Shown piece by piece: positions 5,426 to 12,453 of a stretch of DNA of 23,214 bases. The stretch is taken from assembly GCA_052144935.1 (NCBI GenBank), contig JBKQPR010000297.1, positions 1-23,214 on the forward strand. The letters run 5' to 3'. Positions within the stretch are counted from its first letter, which is position 1. Every line of letters begins with the position of its first letter. Both the position numbers and the translations under genes were made by a program. Below the pieces are notes generated by a model. It did no database searches and was not told the origin of the DNA. It saw nothing but the letters and a program-made list of their open reading frames with translations. The DNA comes from JOPF133 sp052144935. Lineage in GTDB: Bacteria > Acidobacteriota > Terriglobia > Bryobacterales > Bryobacteraceae.

Positions 5426-8164
5426 GTGGGCGTGGAAAACGTCAATCCTCACGAAGAACTCAAGCGGCTCGAAGAGCAGATCAAAGCGGCCACCGAGCTT
5501 GCCGCACTGAAGCCGATCTATTTCCGGCTGAGCGAAATCATCAAGGCTTTCTCTGGCGATTTCGACGTGTGGGTCGCGGCCAACGATGTCAAGCAGCACT
5601 TGGTGGCGCGTGGCACGCTGCTCCAGCAAGGGGAAATCTCCTCTCCTCCGCCTCCCGTTCCGCCTCCGTCTCCGCCCGCGATGCCCGCGGCGCCACCGCC
5701 TCCGCTGCCAACATCGTTGCCGGATACCGTGGCGCCGGCGCCGGCCGCCCCACACGAACCGCCCGTGATGCCTGCGGCGACGCCGTTGTCCCAGCCGTCC
5801 TCCGTATTGGACTTCGGTCCACCAGAGCAGCCTCCGCCCGCATTCGCGGTGACGACTGCCCCGCCGCCCCAGGCGCCCACGCGGCCTCCCGCTGCCCCGC
5901 CGCCCACGTGGCCTCCGGCTCCCCCGCCGCCCCCGCCGCCGCCCACCTGGCCTCCAGCTGCCCCGCCGCCGCCGCCCACGCAGCCTCTGACTACCCCGCC
6001 GCCCCAGGCGCCCACGCGGCCTCTGACTACCCCTCCGCCCCAGGCGCCCATGCGGTCTCCAGCTCCCCCTCCGCCCCCGCCGCCCATGCGGCCTCCGGCT
6101 CCCCGTTCGGCGCCGCCGCTCCCGCCGCTCAAGCCACGCTCCACGCGCAAATGGAACCCCGCGCTGGTCATCGGACCGATCGCCGGTGTGCTGGTTGCCC
6201 TGGCGATCGTTTTTTTGGCGATGCATCAAACTCGCACGCGCGACGCGAACAACGCGGCGGCGCGCAAACGGGCCGCCGTCGAAGTCGACATTGCTACCGC
6301 TCCGCCGGGCGCGTCCGTGAGGGTGGCCGCGGGACAGTCCGCGGCCGGCGGCAGCCACGAGACTACCTGCACATCCAACTGCAAGCTGGCGCTGGCGCCG
6401 GGCACATACCAGGTCTCGGTGTCCCTGGACGGCTACCAGCCCGCGGTGGGATCCGTCACCGTGACGGCCCAGCACCCAGCGGCGGTCAACCTGACGCTTC
6501 AGCCGCAGGCCCAAACGGTTCGCCTGCTGACCGATCTGGCACAGGGCAAGGTGGTGGTGGACAATCAGCCGCCGGCCGATCTGCAAGAGGGTCAGTTGGT
6601 ACTCGACAAGCTGGCTCCGGGCACCCACGCCGTGAAGGTCGCCGGGCCGAACGGGGACGCCTCGTTCTCATTTGAGATTGCGGATGCGCGGCTGCCGGCC
6701 GTGGCCGGCCCCGTAAGCGCGCGGAACATGATTGCGGTGCTGGTGGCGAGCTTCGGAAAGCAGGCGCGCGTGGTGACCAGCGCGGGCCCCTGGAAGCTGG
6801 CGGTCAACGGCCAGCCGCAAAGCGATACCAGTCCGGCCGGAACGGACCTCACGAGTTTTCAGCCCGGTGTGAATGAGATCGTAGTGGGCGAGGGCAAGGA
6901 TCGGCGCACCATCAGCGAAACCTTCGGCGCCGCGCCCATGCTGACCGCGTTCCTGAAAACGGACGTCAATGCGGGCACGCTGATTGTCTCGACCGGCCTG
7001 GACGATGTGCGCGTGTTTCTGAACGACAAGGAGTACCGCCGGCTCACGCAGCGGGGCCAAGTGCGCCTCCAGACTATCGGAAAGGTCACCGTGCGGGTGG
7101 CCAAGAGCGGCTTCTTGGACGAGCCCGCGCAAACCGTCGAAGTGAAGAAAGGCGCCGAAGTGCGCCTGCAGTTCGACCTCAAACCGCAGCCGCAATTCGG
7201 CTCGCTGGGAGTCCACGGCGCGGCGCCTGGCACCGAGGTTTGGTTGGATCAGAAAAACGCCGGTGTGGTGGGGCCGGACGGATCTTTCAGCCTCGGCTCC
7301 GTTCAACCGGGCGAGCACACCATCGAGCTGCGGCGCGAGCAGTACCTGCCGAAACGAATCCAGCGCTCCTTCGTTGCCGGGCGGGAGGTAGAACTGGGGG
7401 GCACGGAAGTCGTCTTGACGGGCGCCAACGGCACCATCCGGCTCATGCGCAACCCGGCATCGGCAACCATTACTTACCGCCGCGGCGACGAAGCGGAATC
7501 GCACGAAGCCCGCGGAAACCAGATCGAGCTGCCCCCGGGGAGCTACGCATTTTCGGCCATCGCACCGGGATTCACCGCATCCACCGCACGCGTCCAACTG
7601 GCCGCCGGCGAAAACCGGGAAGTGGATTTCACCCTGGCTCGCGAGCGGCCGGCTCCGCCTCCACCCGTAGTGGCAAGAGGGATGGAGGATTTCGCGGACG
7701 CGCAGAGCTGGACGAGGGACGGCGAGAATTGGGTCCACAAGGGTGGCGGATTCGTGCCTTATAAGCTGCCGCCCAAGGGCGTCTTCACCTTCACGGTGCA
7801 ACTGCTGAAAGGCGGCGGCGTATTCCGGGCAGGCGCAATCCGCTGGTGCGTCCAGTATCTCGACTCCAAGAACTACCTGCTGACCGAGATGGACCGGAAG
7901 AATTTCTGGACCGGGGTGATCAAGAAGGGCGAGCGGTTCGAGCGAGTCAAAGCGCCCCACAATCTCGGAAATCAGAAGGCCTTCACCATCCGGATCGAGG
8001 TGGCGCCGGATCGCCTGGTACAAAGCTTGCTCGTAGGCAACCAGTGGAAAGTGCTGGACACTTTTGCCGAGCCGGCCCGCGATTTCACCCAGGGCAAGTT
8101 CGGATTTCTGATCCAGGGGAACGACGAGATCGCGATTTCCGACTTCAAGTTCCTGCCGAAGTGA
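5426..8164 (+). CDS. Membrane-anchored PEGA-domain protein with proline-rich linker
   Basis: About 912 residues from the GTG at 5426 (GTG 5432 and GTG 5366 are alternatives; 5426 fits a -10 box for a leaderless message). The N-terminal 70 residues are helical and probably cytoplasmic. Residues about 73-235 are an extreme Pro/Ala linker. One membrane helix follows (ALVIGPIAGVLVALAIVFLA, about 246-265). The outer part is a string of beta-rich PEGA-like domains (for example IATAPPGASVRV...LAPGTYQVSVSLDGYQPAVGS, about 289-343), then several degenerate repeats. A C-terminal jelly-roll-like module (753-912, DFADAQSWTRDGENWVHKGG) resembles LamG/DUF1080 carbohydrate-binding folds. A role at the cell envelope, perhaps binding glycans, is inferred. 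It is the first chromosomal gene after the tRNA scar. Confidence 0.88.
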   Translation: MGVENVNPHEELKRLEEQIKAATELAALKPIYFRLSEIIKAFSGDFDVWVAANDVKQHLVARGTLLQQGEISSPPPPVPPPSPPAMPAAPPPPLPTSLPDTVAPAPAAPHEPPVMPAATPLSQPSSVLDFGPPEQPPPAFAVTTAPPPQAPTRPPAAPPPTWPPAPPPPPPPPTWPPAAPPPPPTQPLTTPPPQAPTRPLTTPPPQAPMRSPAPPPPPPPMRPPAPRSAPPLPPLKPRSTRKWNPALVIGPIAGVLVALAIVFLAMHQTRTRDANNAAARKRAAVEVDIATAPPGASVRVAAGQSAAGGSHETTCTSNCKLALAPGTYQVSVSLDGYQPAVGSVTVTAQHPAAVNLTLQPQAQTVRLLTDLAQGKVVVDNQPPADLQEGQLVLDKLAPGTHAVKVAGPNGDASFSFEIADARLPAVAGPVSARNMIAVLVASFGKQARVVTSAGPWKLAVNGQPQSDTSPAGTDLTSFQPGVNEIVVGEGKDRRTISETFGAAPMLTAFLKTDVNAGTLIVSTGLDDVRVFLNDKEYRRLTQRGQVRLQTIGKVTVRVAKSGFLDEPAQTVEVKKGAEVRLQFDLKPQPQFGSLGVHGAAPGTEVWLDQKNAGVVGPDGSFSLGSVQPGEHTIELRREQYLPKRIQRSFVAGREVELGGTEVVLTGANGTIRLMRNPASATITYRRGDEAESHEARGNQIELPPGSYAFSAIAPGFTASTARVQLAAGENREVDFTLARERPAPPPPVVARGMEDFADAQSWTRDGENWVHKGGGFVPYKLPPKGVFTFTVQLLKGGGVFRAGAIRWCVQYLDSKNYLLTEMDRKNFWTGVIKKGERFERVKAPHNLGNQKAFTIRIEVAPDRLVQSLLVGNQWKVLDTFAEPARDFTQGKFGFLIQGNDEIAISDFKFLPK
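5987..6058 (+). repeat. 36-bp in-frame tandem repeat in the proline-rich linker
   Basis: Two 36-base units starting at 5987 and 6023 (both CTGACTACCCC...) encode LTTPPPQAPTRP and LTTPPPQAPMRS. Diverged versions of the PPPQAPTRPP and PPPTWPPA motifs surround them (5860-6100). Being multiples of three, length changes keep the frame, so linker length may vary between strains. Confidence 0.7.
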
Positions 8165-8827
8165 CCAACATGCGAGGCCGCGGGGGGCAGGATGCGTATC
8201 AAACTGCTTAGTCCGAAAGTGGCCGATAGCCAGCTCCAGGGGATTCCCAATGAGTCCGGAGCTTCAGGGTCTGTTTGCCAAGTTTGCCAACTGACGCAAA
8301 TACTGCTGGATCATTCTACTGCTTCGGGCTGCTATAGCGGCTTACAACCGGGGCGACGAAAGCGAAAGCAAGGTGTAATGCGGAAGACCGGGGTGGACGG
8401 GTGACGGGTGAAGCGACTGGAGTTGCGGCAGACGAACTGGCGAGCGCGGTTTATACCGAGTTTGTGGAAGACCGCGGCTCGATTTCTGCGCTTCGAACGC
8501 CGGGGCCACACGCTGTAGCCGGCCGCGCTGGTTCACGATGTCTAACTGCGGCTCCGCCAGCAGCGGAAGCTGTTTCAAAACCGGGCTCATCTATGCGGGG
8601 TGGCGGGCCCGGCTTCTTCGATCGCTGCCCGGGGACGCCACTGCCGGTCGCCAGGCCGAACCAGTCTTGCCGTTTCAGCCCGGCGCGTCCCGCTGCCCGG
8701 TGGGCGGGGGCCATGCGACCGCGGGCCGAGAGGGGTCATCCGCGCGTCAGTAGCGTGCGCGGAGCTGCCAGCTTGCCGTACGTCTCCACTTTTGCTCAAT
8801 TCCTGGGGCTGATCTTACTGGTTTACT
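8165..8827. other. Gene-free convergent intergenic region
   Basis: This 663-base stretch lies between the ends of the PEGA and tannase genes. Its frames have no ribosome binding sites and no recognisable protein motifs. The last third (8606-8752) is a composite dispersed repeat described separately. The first part (8190-8600) may be decayed coding DNA, but I cannot name a parent. Confidence 0.6.
8606..8752. repeat. Dispersed intergenic repeat, composite copy A
   Basis: The first part (8606-8690) shares CGATCGCTGCCCGG, CGCCAGGCCGAACCAG and CCGTTTCAGCCCGGCG with copies at 12098-12160 and 16759-16813. The second part (8700-8752) shares GGCCATGCG, GGGCCG and CATCCGCGCG with the copy at 18422-18470. 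Both modules occur side by side only here, suggesting a full-length element of about 150 bp of which the others are partial copies. No coding capacity is seen. Confidence 0.65.
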
Positions 8828-10339
8828 TTACGGGACCTTACACGCGAAATTCGCCGCGTCGTTGGTGCTGCCTGTCCCTTTATAAATCGCCACCTGAGGG
8901 TACGGACACAGCGGACGTGCCATGGTCACGCGATTGTTTTCGACATGGTACGCCGTGATCTGCTCGGGAGCGATGCCCAACTCCCGCCAGCGTTCCAGCG
9001 CCCCAAGAATATTAAACTGATTGGGTCCCGGACCGCCACCACAGTGCGCCATGCCAGGCACCATGAAGAGACGCAGCCAGTCTTCCTGCTTCTGACCCAT
9101 TTGGGCGAGCACGCTGGAATGGTAGTCGAGCGTGTTCAAAGGCGAGATCGCTCCGGCGGAGCCGCCATCGTTCCATCCGTGGTAGATCAGCAGCTTTCCG
9201 CCCCTGGCCTTGAACGCCGAAAGATCCGAATTCACGGCGGTCATGGACCCGGCCTTTTGGTCCGCGAGCGCCACATCCCGATCCAGATCGAACAAGCGCC
9301 AATCCCATGCCGGGTCTTCGTGGGCCACCAGGCGGAACATTCCCAAATCGATCGGGTTGGGCTCGGGCTGAACGGCGGCCAATAATGTCCAACCCGCCTC
9401 GCTGCCGGGCACCAGGCCGGGGTAAATGCGTTCGCCGGTTCTCTTGTTGGCAGGCGCGTAGGCTTGCTTGACGCTTTCCAGTTGCGGCGCGGTCAGGCAA
9501 TCGGCGGCGTCGGCTCCACGGCACAACAGCGTCGAGGCGTCGAAGTGGCACTTTTGCGGGTCGGACAGGAATCCGTCTTTGACGCCGTCGAGGGCGTCGC
9601 ACGCGGCGAGCACGGCGCGATTCAAAAGAGCGGTCTTGGCGAGTGGAACCACACGAGCTGGCTCTTTCAGCGCGGCGGTTTCCAAGGCGAACCGCCAAGC
9701 ACTCAACTGGATTTGATTGTTCGCCGGAGCACCGGCGATGATCCCATCGAAATCGGCTGGATAGCGCTGCGCCTCCAAGAGGCCCTGCCGGCCGCCGGTG
9801 GAGCAGCCGGTCCAATAGGAAAGGCGCGGACCCCGGCCGTAATGCGCGGCCATGATTGCCTTGGCCTTCACCGTCATCTCGTGGACCGCGCGGTAGGCGA
9901 AGTCAGTGACCTTCTCCGGGTGGCCTACTGCGAACTCGGCGGTTCCGCCGATGTGCCCGGTATCCGTGGATGAAGTTGCGTAACCCTCCTGGACAGCAGC
10001 GGCCATGGCCCCGTAATTGATCGATCCGACCCAGCCACCGCCGCCGGCCGCCAGGTATTTCCCATTCCATACGCCGCCCGCCGGCAGCCAAACCTCGATC
10101 TTGATTTCAGAGTCCAAGGAAGGCTGCAACGTCGCGGCCACGCGGCAGAAGGCCGGCAGCAACGGCGCAACTGCCGTGGGTAGTGCGCCCGGCGATTGAA
10201 ACGCTCCAGGACCGGCAGACTCGGTCAGGGTAATCGTGGTATCGGCCGGCTTCAGCGATTTCAGTTGCTCACAGGGAGTCTGCGCAATCGCGATCGCTGG
10301 TACGACCGCCAGAGACGCGTACAGGAGGTGTCGGTTCAC
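8828..10339 (-). CDS. Secreted tannase/feruloyl esterase family protein
   Basis: A 503-residue exported serine esterase that would hydrolyse ester bonds of plant phenolics such as gallate or ferulate esters. GTG 10339 is preceded by AAAGGA at a normal distance and yields a signal peptide (RHLLYASLAVVPAIAIAQ, 3-20). The family's CS-D-HC signature is complete: WTGCSTGG with Cys179-Ser180 (nucleophile), WNDGG with Asp391, and MAHCGGG with His432-Cys433; the two cysteines are expected to form the disulfide that links Ser and His. A calcium-loop-like segment lies at 247-264 (CDALDGVKDGF...C). Length is normal for the family. Which phenolic ester it prefers cannot be read from the sequence. Confidence 0.93.
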   Translation of the reverse strand: MNRHLLYASLAVVPAIAIAQTPCEQLKSLKPADTTITLTESAGPGAFQSPGALPTAVAPLLPAFCRVAATLQPSLDSEIKIEVWLPAGGVWNGKYLAAGGGGWVGSINYGAMAAAVQEGYATSSTDTGHIGGTAEFAVGHPEKVTDFAYRAVHEMTVKAKAIMAAHYGRGPRLSYWTGCSTGGRQGLLEAQRYPADFDGIIAGAPANNQIQLSAWRFALETAALKEPARVVPLAKTALLNRAVLAACDALDGVKDGFLSDPQKCHFDASTLLCRGADAADCLTAPQLESVKQAYAPANKRTGERIYPGLVPGSEAGWTLLAAVQPEPNPIDLGMFRLVAHEDPAWDWRLFDLDRDVALADQKAGSMTAVNSDLSAFKARGGKLLIYHGWNDGGSAGAISPLNTLDYHSSVLAQMGQKQEDWLRLFMVPGMAHCGGGPGPNQFNILGALERWRELGIAPEQITAYHVENNRVTMARPLCPYPQVAIYKGTGSTNDAANFACKVP

Positions 10340-10432
10340 GTGGAGATTTCCTTTAAAGCCTGGTTTTGACCCGCGGCCAAAGACAAGTAGTTTGCCCAAT
10401 TCTACTGCAAACGAAGGCTCCGGTCCTGAATC

Positions 10433-10472
10433 ACGGCGTATCCGGAGGTTGGACCGGCCCCCTCGTACCCCC
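10433..10472. repeat. 40-bp direct repeat, copy 1 (upstream of tannase gene)
   Basis: ACGGCGTATCCGGAGG followed by TTGGACCGGCCCCCTCGT and ACCCCC matches 11123-11162 in 38 of 40 positions. Weaker similarity continues for about 20 more bases. The copy lies 94 bp upstream of the tannase start. The two copies bracket the DinB-like gene in the same orientation. Confidence 0.75.
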
Positions 10473-10536
10473 ATGCCAATTTCCAGATGACCGACAAACC
10501 GTTCCTGAACCGCGGGACCGCCTGGCGGGATCGACG

Positions 10537-10986
10537 CTACGAACCCCTCAGCGCCGAATCGATCTGTTCAAGGTGGTGCTCGTTATGTGATGCGACCTTG
10601 TCGAACTCGGCCTTCAGCGTCCGAATGCCTGTTTCACTGTGGACGAATTCAAGGTGGCCCCTTCTGTCGTAGTGCAGACGAGCCTGATAGATGACGCCGG
10701 CGCGGACTGAATCGTAAATTCGGCGAGACAGATCGAGCGGCATCCGGGAATAATCGAGGCCCCTTGCCCACGAATCCTGATCGAAGGCCCAGAGCACTTG
10801 TCTAGGTTCGCTGATAATCCGGCGGATTCGGTCGAACAGAACCGTCTCAGCGTCGGCAAGGTGATGCAAAATGAACCTGACCGGCCACTTGCCCGATGCG
10901 TAACTCCGAGCGAGTTGCTCGTCGCTCACCTCAAAGTACTTCAGCGTCCGATCTCTCGCTGCTTCGAGTCGCGTGACAATGTCCAT
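10537..10986 (-). CDS. DinB-superfamily protein (putative metal-dependent enzyme)
   Basis: A 149-residue protein starting at ATG 10986 behind GGAAGGGA. It is all-helical, as expected for the DinB/YfiT four-helix bundle. The metal-binding histidines are visible: His41/His42 in FILHHLADAE and the C-terminal HNEHHLEQI with His134 and His138. The longer frame to 11211 has a non-conserved, Arg/Gly-rich extension and runs across the direct repeat, so it is rejected. Members include bacillithiol S-transferases and other thiol-dependent metal enzymes, but the substrate here is unknown. The gene stands alone, flanked by 40-bp direct repeats. Confidence 0.85.
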   Translation of the reverse strand: MDIVTRLEAARDRTLKYFEVSDEQLARSYASGKWPVRFILHHLADAETVLFDRIRRIISEPRQVLWAFDQDSWARGLDYSRMPLDLSRRIYDSVRAGVIYQARLHYDRRGHLEFVHSETGIRTLKAEFDKVASHNEHHLEQIDSALRGS

Positions 10987-11122
10987 TTCAATCCCTTCCG
11001 ATGCCAAACTGCTCTTGTCTATTATTCCATGAGCATAGCAAGACGTGCCGTTCTCACAAACCGATTGCCGTGTCCTGGCCTCCGGGCGATGGGATTTCCT
11101 CTCGACTCGCTGTGAATGGTCA

Positions 11123-11162
11123 ACGGCGTATCCGGAAGTTGGACCGGCCCCCTCGTCCCCCC
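11123..11162. repeat. 40-bp direct repeat, copy 2 (upstream of DinB-like gene)
   Basis: Same sequence as 10433-10472 apart from two substitutions and in the same orientation, 137 bp upstream of the DinB-like start. Beyond it, 11163-11422 contains no gene that I can support. Confidence 0.75.
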
Positions 11163-11422
11163 CGGCCCAACTTCCCGCAGGTCGCGAATGTTCTTGTCTC
11201 GTGAGGCTCACGCGGTTGTTTGGTGCCGGCCGCGATTAGGGGAACCGGTACAGGATTGCGCGCGTTGCAGGCGGCCCACAGCATTTTGCGCTCAGGGCGG
11301 GCGATCGCTTGGCAGCGCGTCTGCCGATGGCGCCGCTTCCGCACAATATTTCTCACTCCTGCGCGCGCGGGTTTGTTCGCATTGCAACAAAACTTCCCGA
11401 AAGTGCCGTGAAACTGATGCGC

Positions 11423-11635
11423 TCAGCCTAAGCCAAAATCAAGCCACTTATCCCCGGTGCTCCCAGTCGTTGTGCCCAAGGGCTGCCAGACGGGCGCGGG
11501 ATCGTGCGGAGGGCGGGCGTCGATCTCGGCCGCATTGAACAGGCTCACCAGTATGGTGGCCAACACGAATTGGGCCCTTGTCAAGACGGCTCGTCCGTAC
11601 TCTTTATCAAACAGGCGGTAAACTGTTTTATGCAC
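11423..11635 (-). CDS. Questionable hypothetical protein, 70 aa
   Basis: From a GTG at 11635 the frame reads HKTVYRLFDKEYGRAVL and then a mildly hydrophobic segment (FVLATILVSLFNAAE, about 28-42) and a Pro/Gly-rich tail. It diverges from the histone-like gene at 11646. Against it: there is no ribosome binding site, and the start sits in the promoter/leader region of that neighbour. I keep it because the amino-acid composition is more protein-like than most shadow frames here. No family is recognised. Confidence 0.25.
   Translation of the reverse strand: MHKTVYRLFDKEYGRAVLTRAQFVLATILVSLFNAAEIDARPPHDPAPVWQPLGTTTGSTGDKWLDFGLG
11609..11628. promoter_or_regulatory. Inverted repeat in front of the histone-like gene
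   Basis: AAACAG (11609-11614) and CTGTTT (11623-11628) form a perfect 6-bp inverted repeat with an 8-base spacer, 17 bases before the start codon of the gene at 11646. It could be an operator or a small leader hairpin. Confidence 0.3.
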
Positions 11636-11645
11636 TGGAGAATCA

Positions 11646-11963
11646 ATGCCAACAAAGCTCACCAACGAAATCGTCACCGCCGCCATCCTCGGATTCGAGG
11701 AACACAAGCGGCACATCGACACAAGGATCGGTGAACTCAGATCCCTGCTGTCCGGTGGCCCCGCCAAACCCGCCGCCACACCGGAACCACCTAAGCGCAA
11801 GCGGCGAAAGATGAGCGCCGCTGGCAGAAGAGCGATCTCTGAAGCCACCAAGAGACGTTGGGCGGCGTTCCATGCGGCGAAGGCAGCGTCAGAAACACCC
11901 CCATCAAAGAGAGCCGCCCGAAAGGTTGCCAAAAAGAAAGCCGCTGTCAAAAGACGGCGGTAA
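11646..11963 (+). CDS. Short Lys/Arg-rich histone-like protein, 105 aa
   Basis: ATG 11646 follows GGAG at a 6-base spacing. The N-terminal half (MPTKLTNEIVTAAILGFEEH, then a helix to about residue 36) is acidic-neutral and coiled-coil-like. After a Pro/Ala linker (38-50) come KRKRRKMSAAGRRAISEATK and RRWAAFHAAKAA, and the end is a Lys/Ala/Arg-rich tail (KRAARKVAKKKAAVKRRR). The MSAAGRRAISEATKRRWAA segment recurs in many short acidobacterial proteins, to my knowledge without characterised function. The tail resembles histone H1-like DNA-binding tails. Nucleic-acid binding is likely; a specific role is not known. The sequence after the stop continues in a similar Arg/Lys/Gly pattern in another frame, so the tail may have been longer. 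Confidence 0.72.
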   Translation: MPTKLTNEIVTAAILGFEEHKRHIDTRIGELRSLLSGGPAKPAATPEPPKRKRRKMSAAGRRAISEATKRRWAAFHAAKAASETPPSKRAARKVAKKKAAVKRRR

Positions 11964-12097
11964 AGGCGGCGCCGGAAAAGGCGGCGAAGTAGGCTGCGCC
12001 GATCAAGAAATAAGCAACCCAGGGGCTTGTTTGACTGTCCGGTATCCCCTGTTATTCTGGCGCCAGCCGGCTTCAGCGCTGGCCTCGGCCGGCGGCG

Positions 12098-12160
12098 CCG
12101 GCTTCCCCGATCGCTGCCCGGCGCCACTGCCGACCGCCAGGCCGAACCAGTCGTGCCACT
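12098..12160. repeat. Dispersed intergenic repeat, copy B
   Basis: CCGGCTTCCCCGATCGCTGC, CGCCACTGCCGACCGCCAGG and CCGAACCAGTCGTGCC match copy A with a 3-base gap and few substitutions. It abuts the broken end of the PQQ-dehydrogenase remnant. The remaining sequence between 11964 and 12453 holds only that remnant and the leader of the GH97 gene. Confidence 0.65.
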
Positions 12161-12168
12161 TCACCCGA

Positions 12169-12310
12169 GAGCAGTTTGCCAGTCCACACATCGAACGCGC
12201 GATGGCCGCCGCTGGCCCGCGTGACGGACCTTCCGGCGTGGCCGGGCCGGCGATCACGAGGTCGCGGTAGATGGCGGGCGGCGAGGTCAGGCGCATGTGG
12301 ACTCCGGTTC
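12169..12310 (-). pseudogene. Fragment of a PQQ-dependent quinoprotein dehydrogenase
   Basis: On the minus strand the frame reads MRLTSPPAIYRDLVIAGPAT then PEGPSRGPA, a run characteristic of membrane or periplasmic PQQ-dependent glucose-dehydrogenase-type beta-propellers (typically TSPPAIYKDLVI.G...EGPSRGPAGDIRAFD). After a frameshift near 12200 the homology resumes as RAFDVWTGKLL, then ends where the dispersed repeat begins. Only about 47 codons of a gene that normally has 600 or more remain. It is therefore a relic with no expected activity, truncated on both sides. Confidence 0.75.
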
Positions 12311-12453
12311 GAATACGGACTACCATGCTGTTTAAGGAATCTCGTGACGAGCGACGGCCGTGTTTCTCTCTTGCCTGGTACCGGTCCGGCGCTGATGGGG
12401 CGAGGCAGGCCGCAATGTCGCGTCCCGGCCCGTCCGGCTCAAGGAGAACGCCA

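Noticed and set aside
5162..6628. 488-residue minus-strand frame rich in Arg and Gly
   Set aside because: It is antisense to the proline-rich linker of the PEGA gene; GC-rich Pro codons give open Arg/Gly frames on the other strand.
8401..8958. 185-residue plus-strand frame
   Set aside because: It runs through the dispersed repeat and into the antisense of the tannase gene, without any motif.
10987..11211. N-terminal extension of the DinB-like protein
   Set aside because: A good ribosome binding site precedes ATG 10986, and the extension crosses the 40-bp direct repeat.
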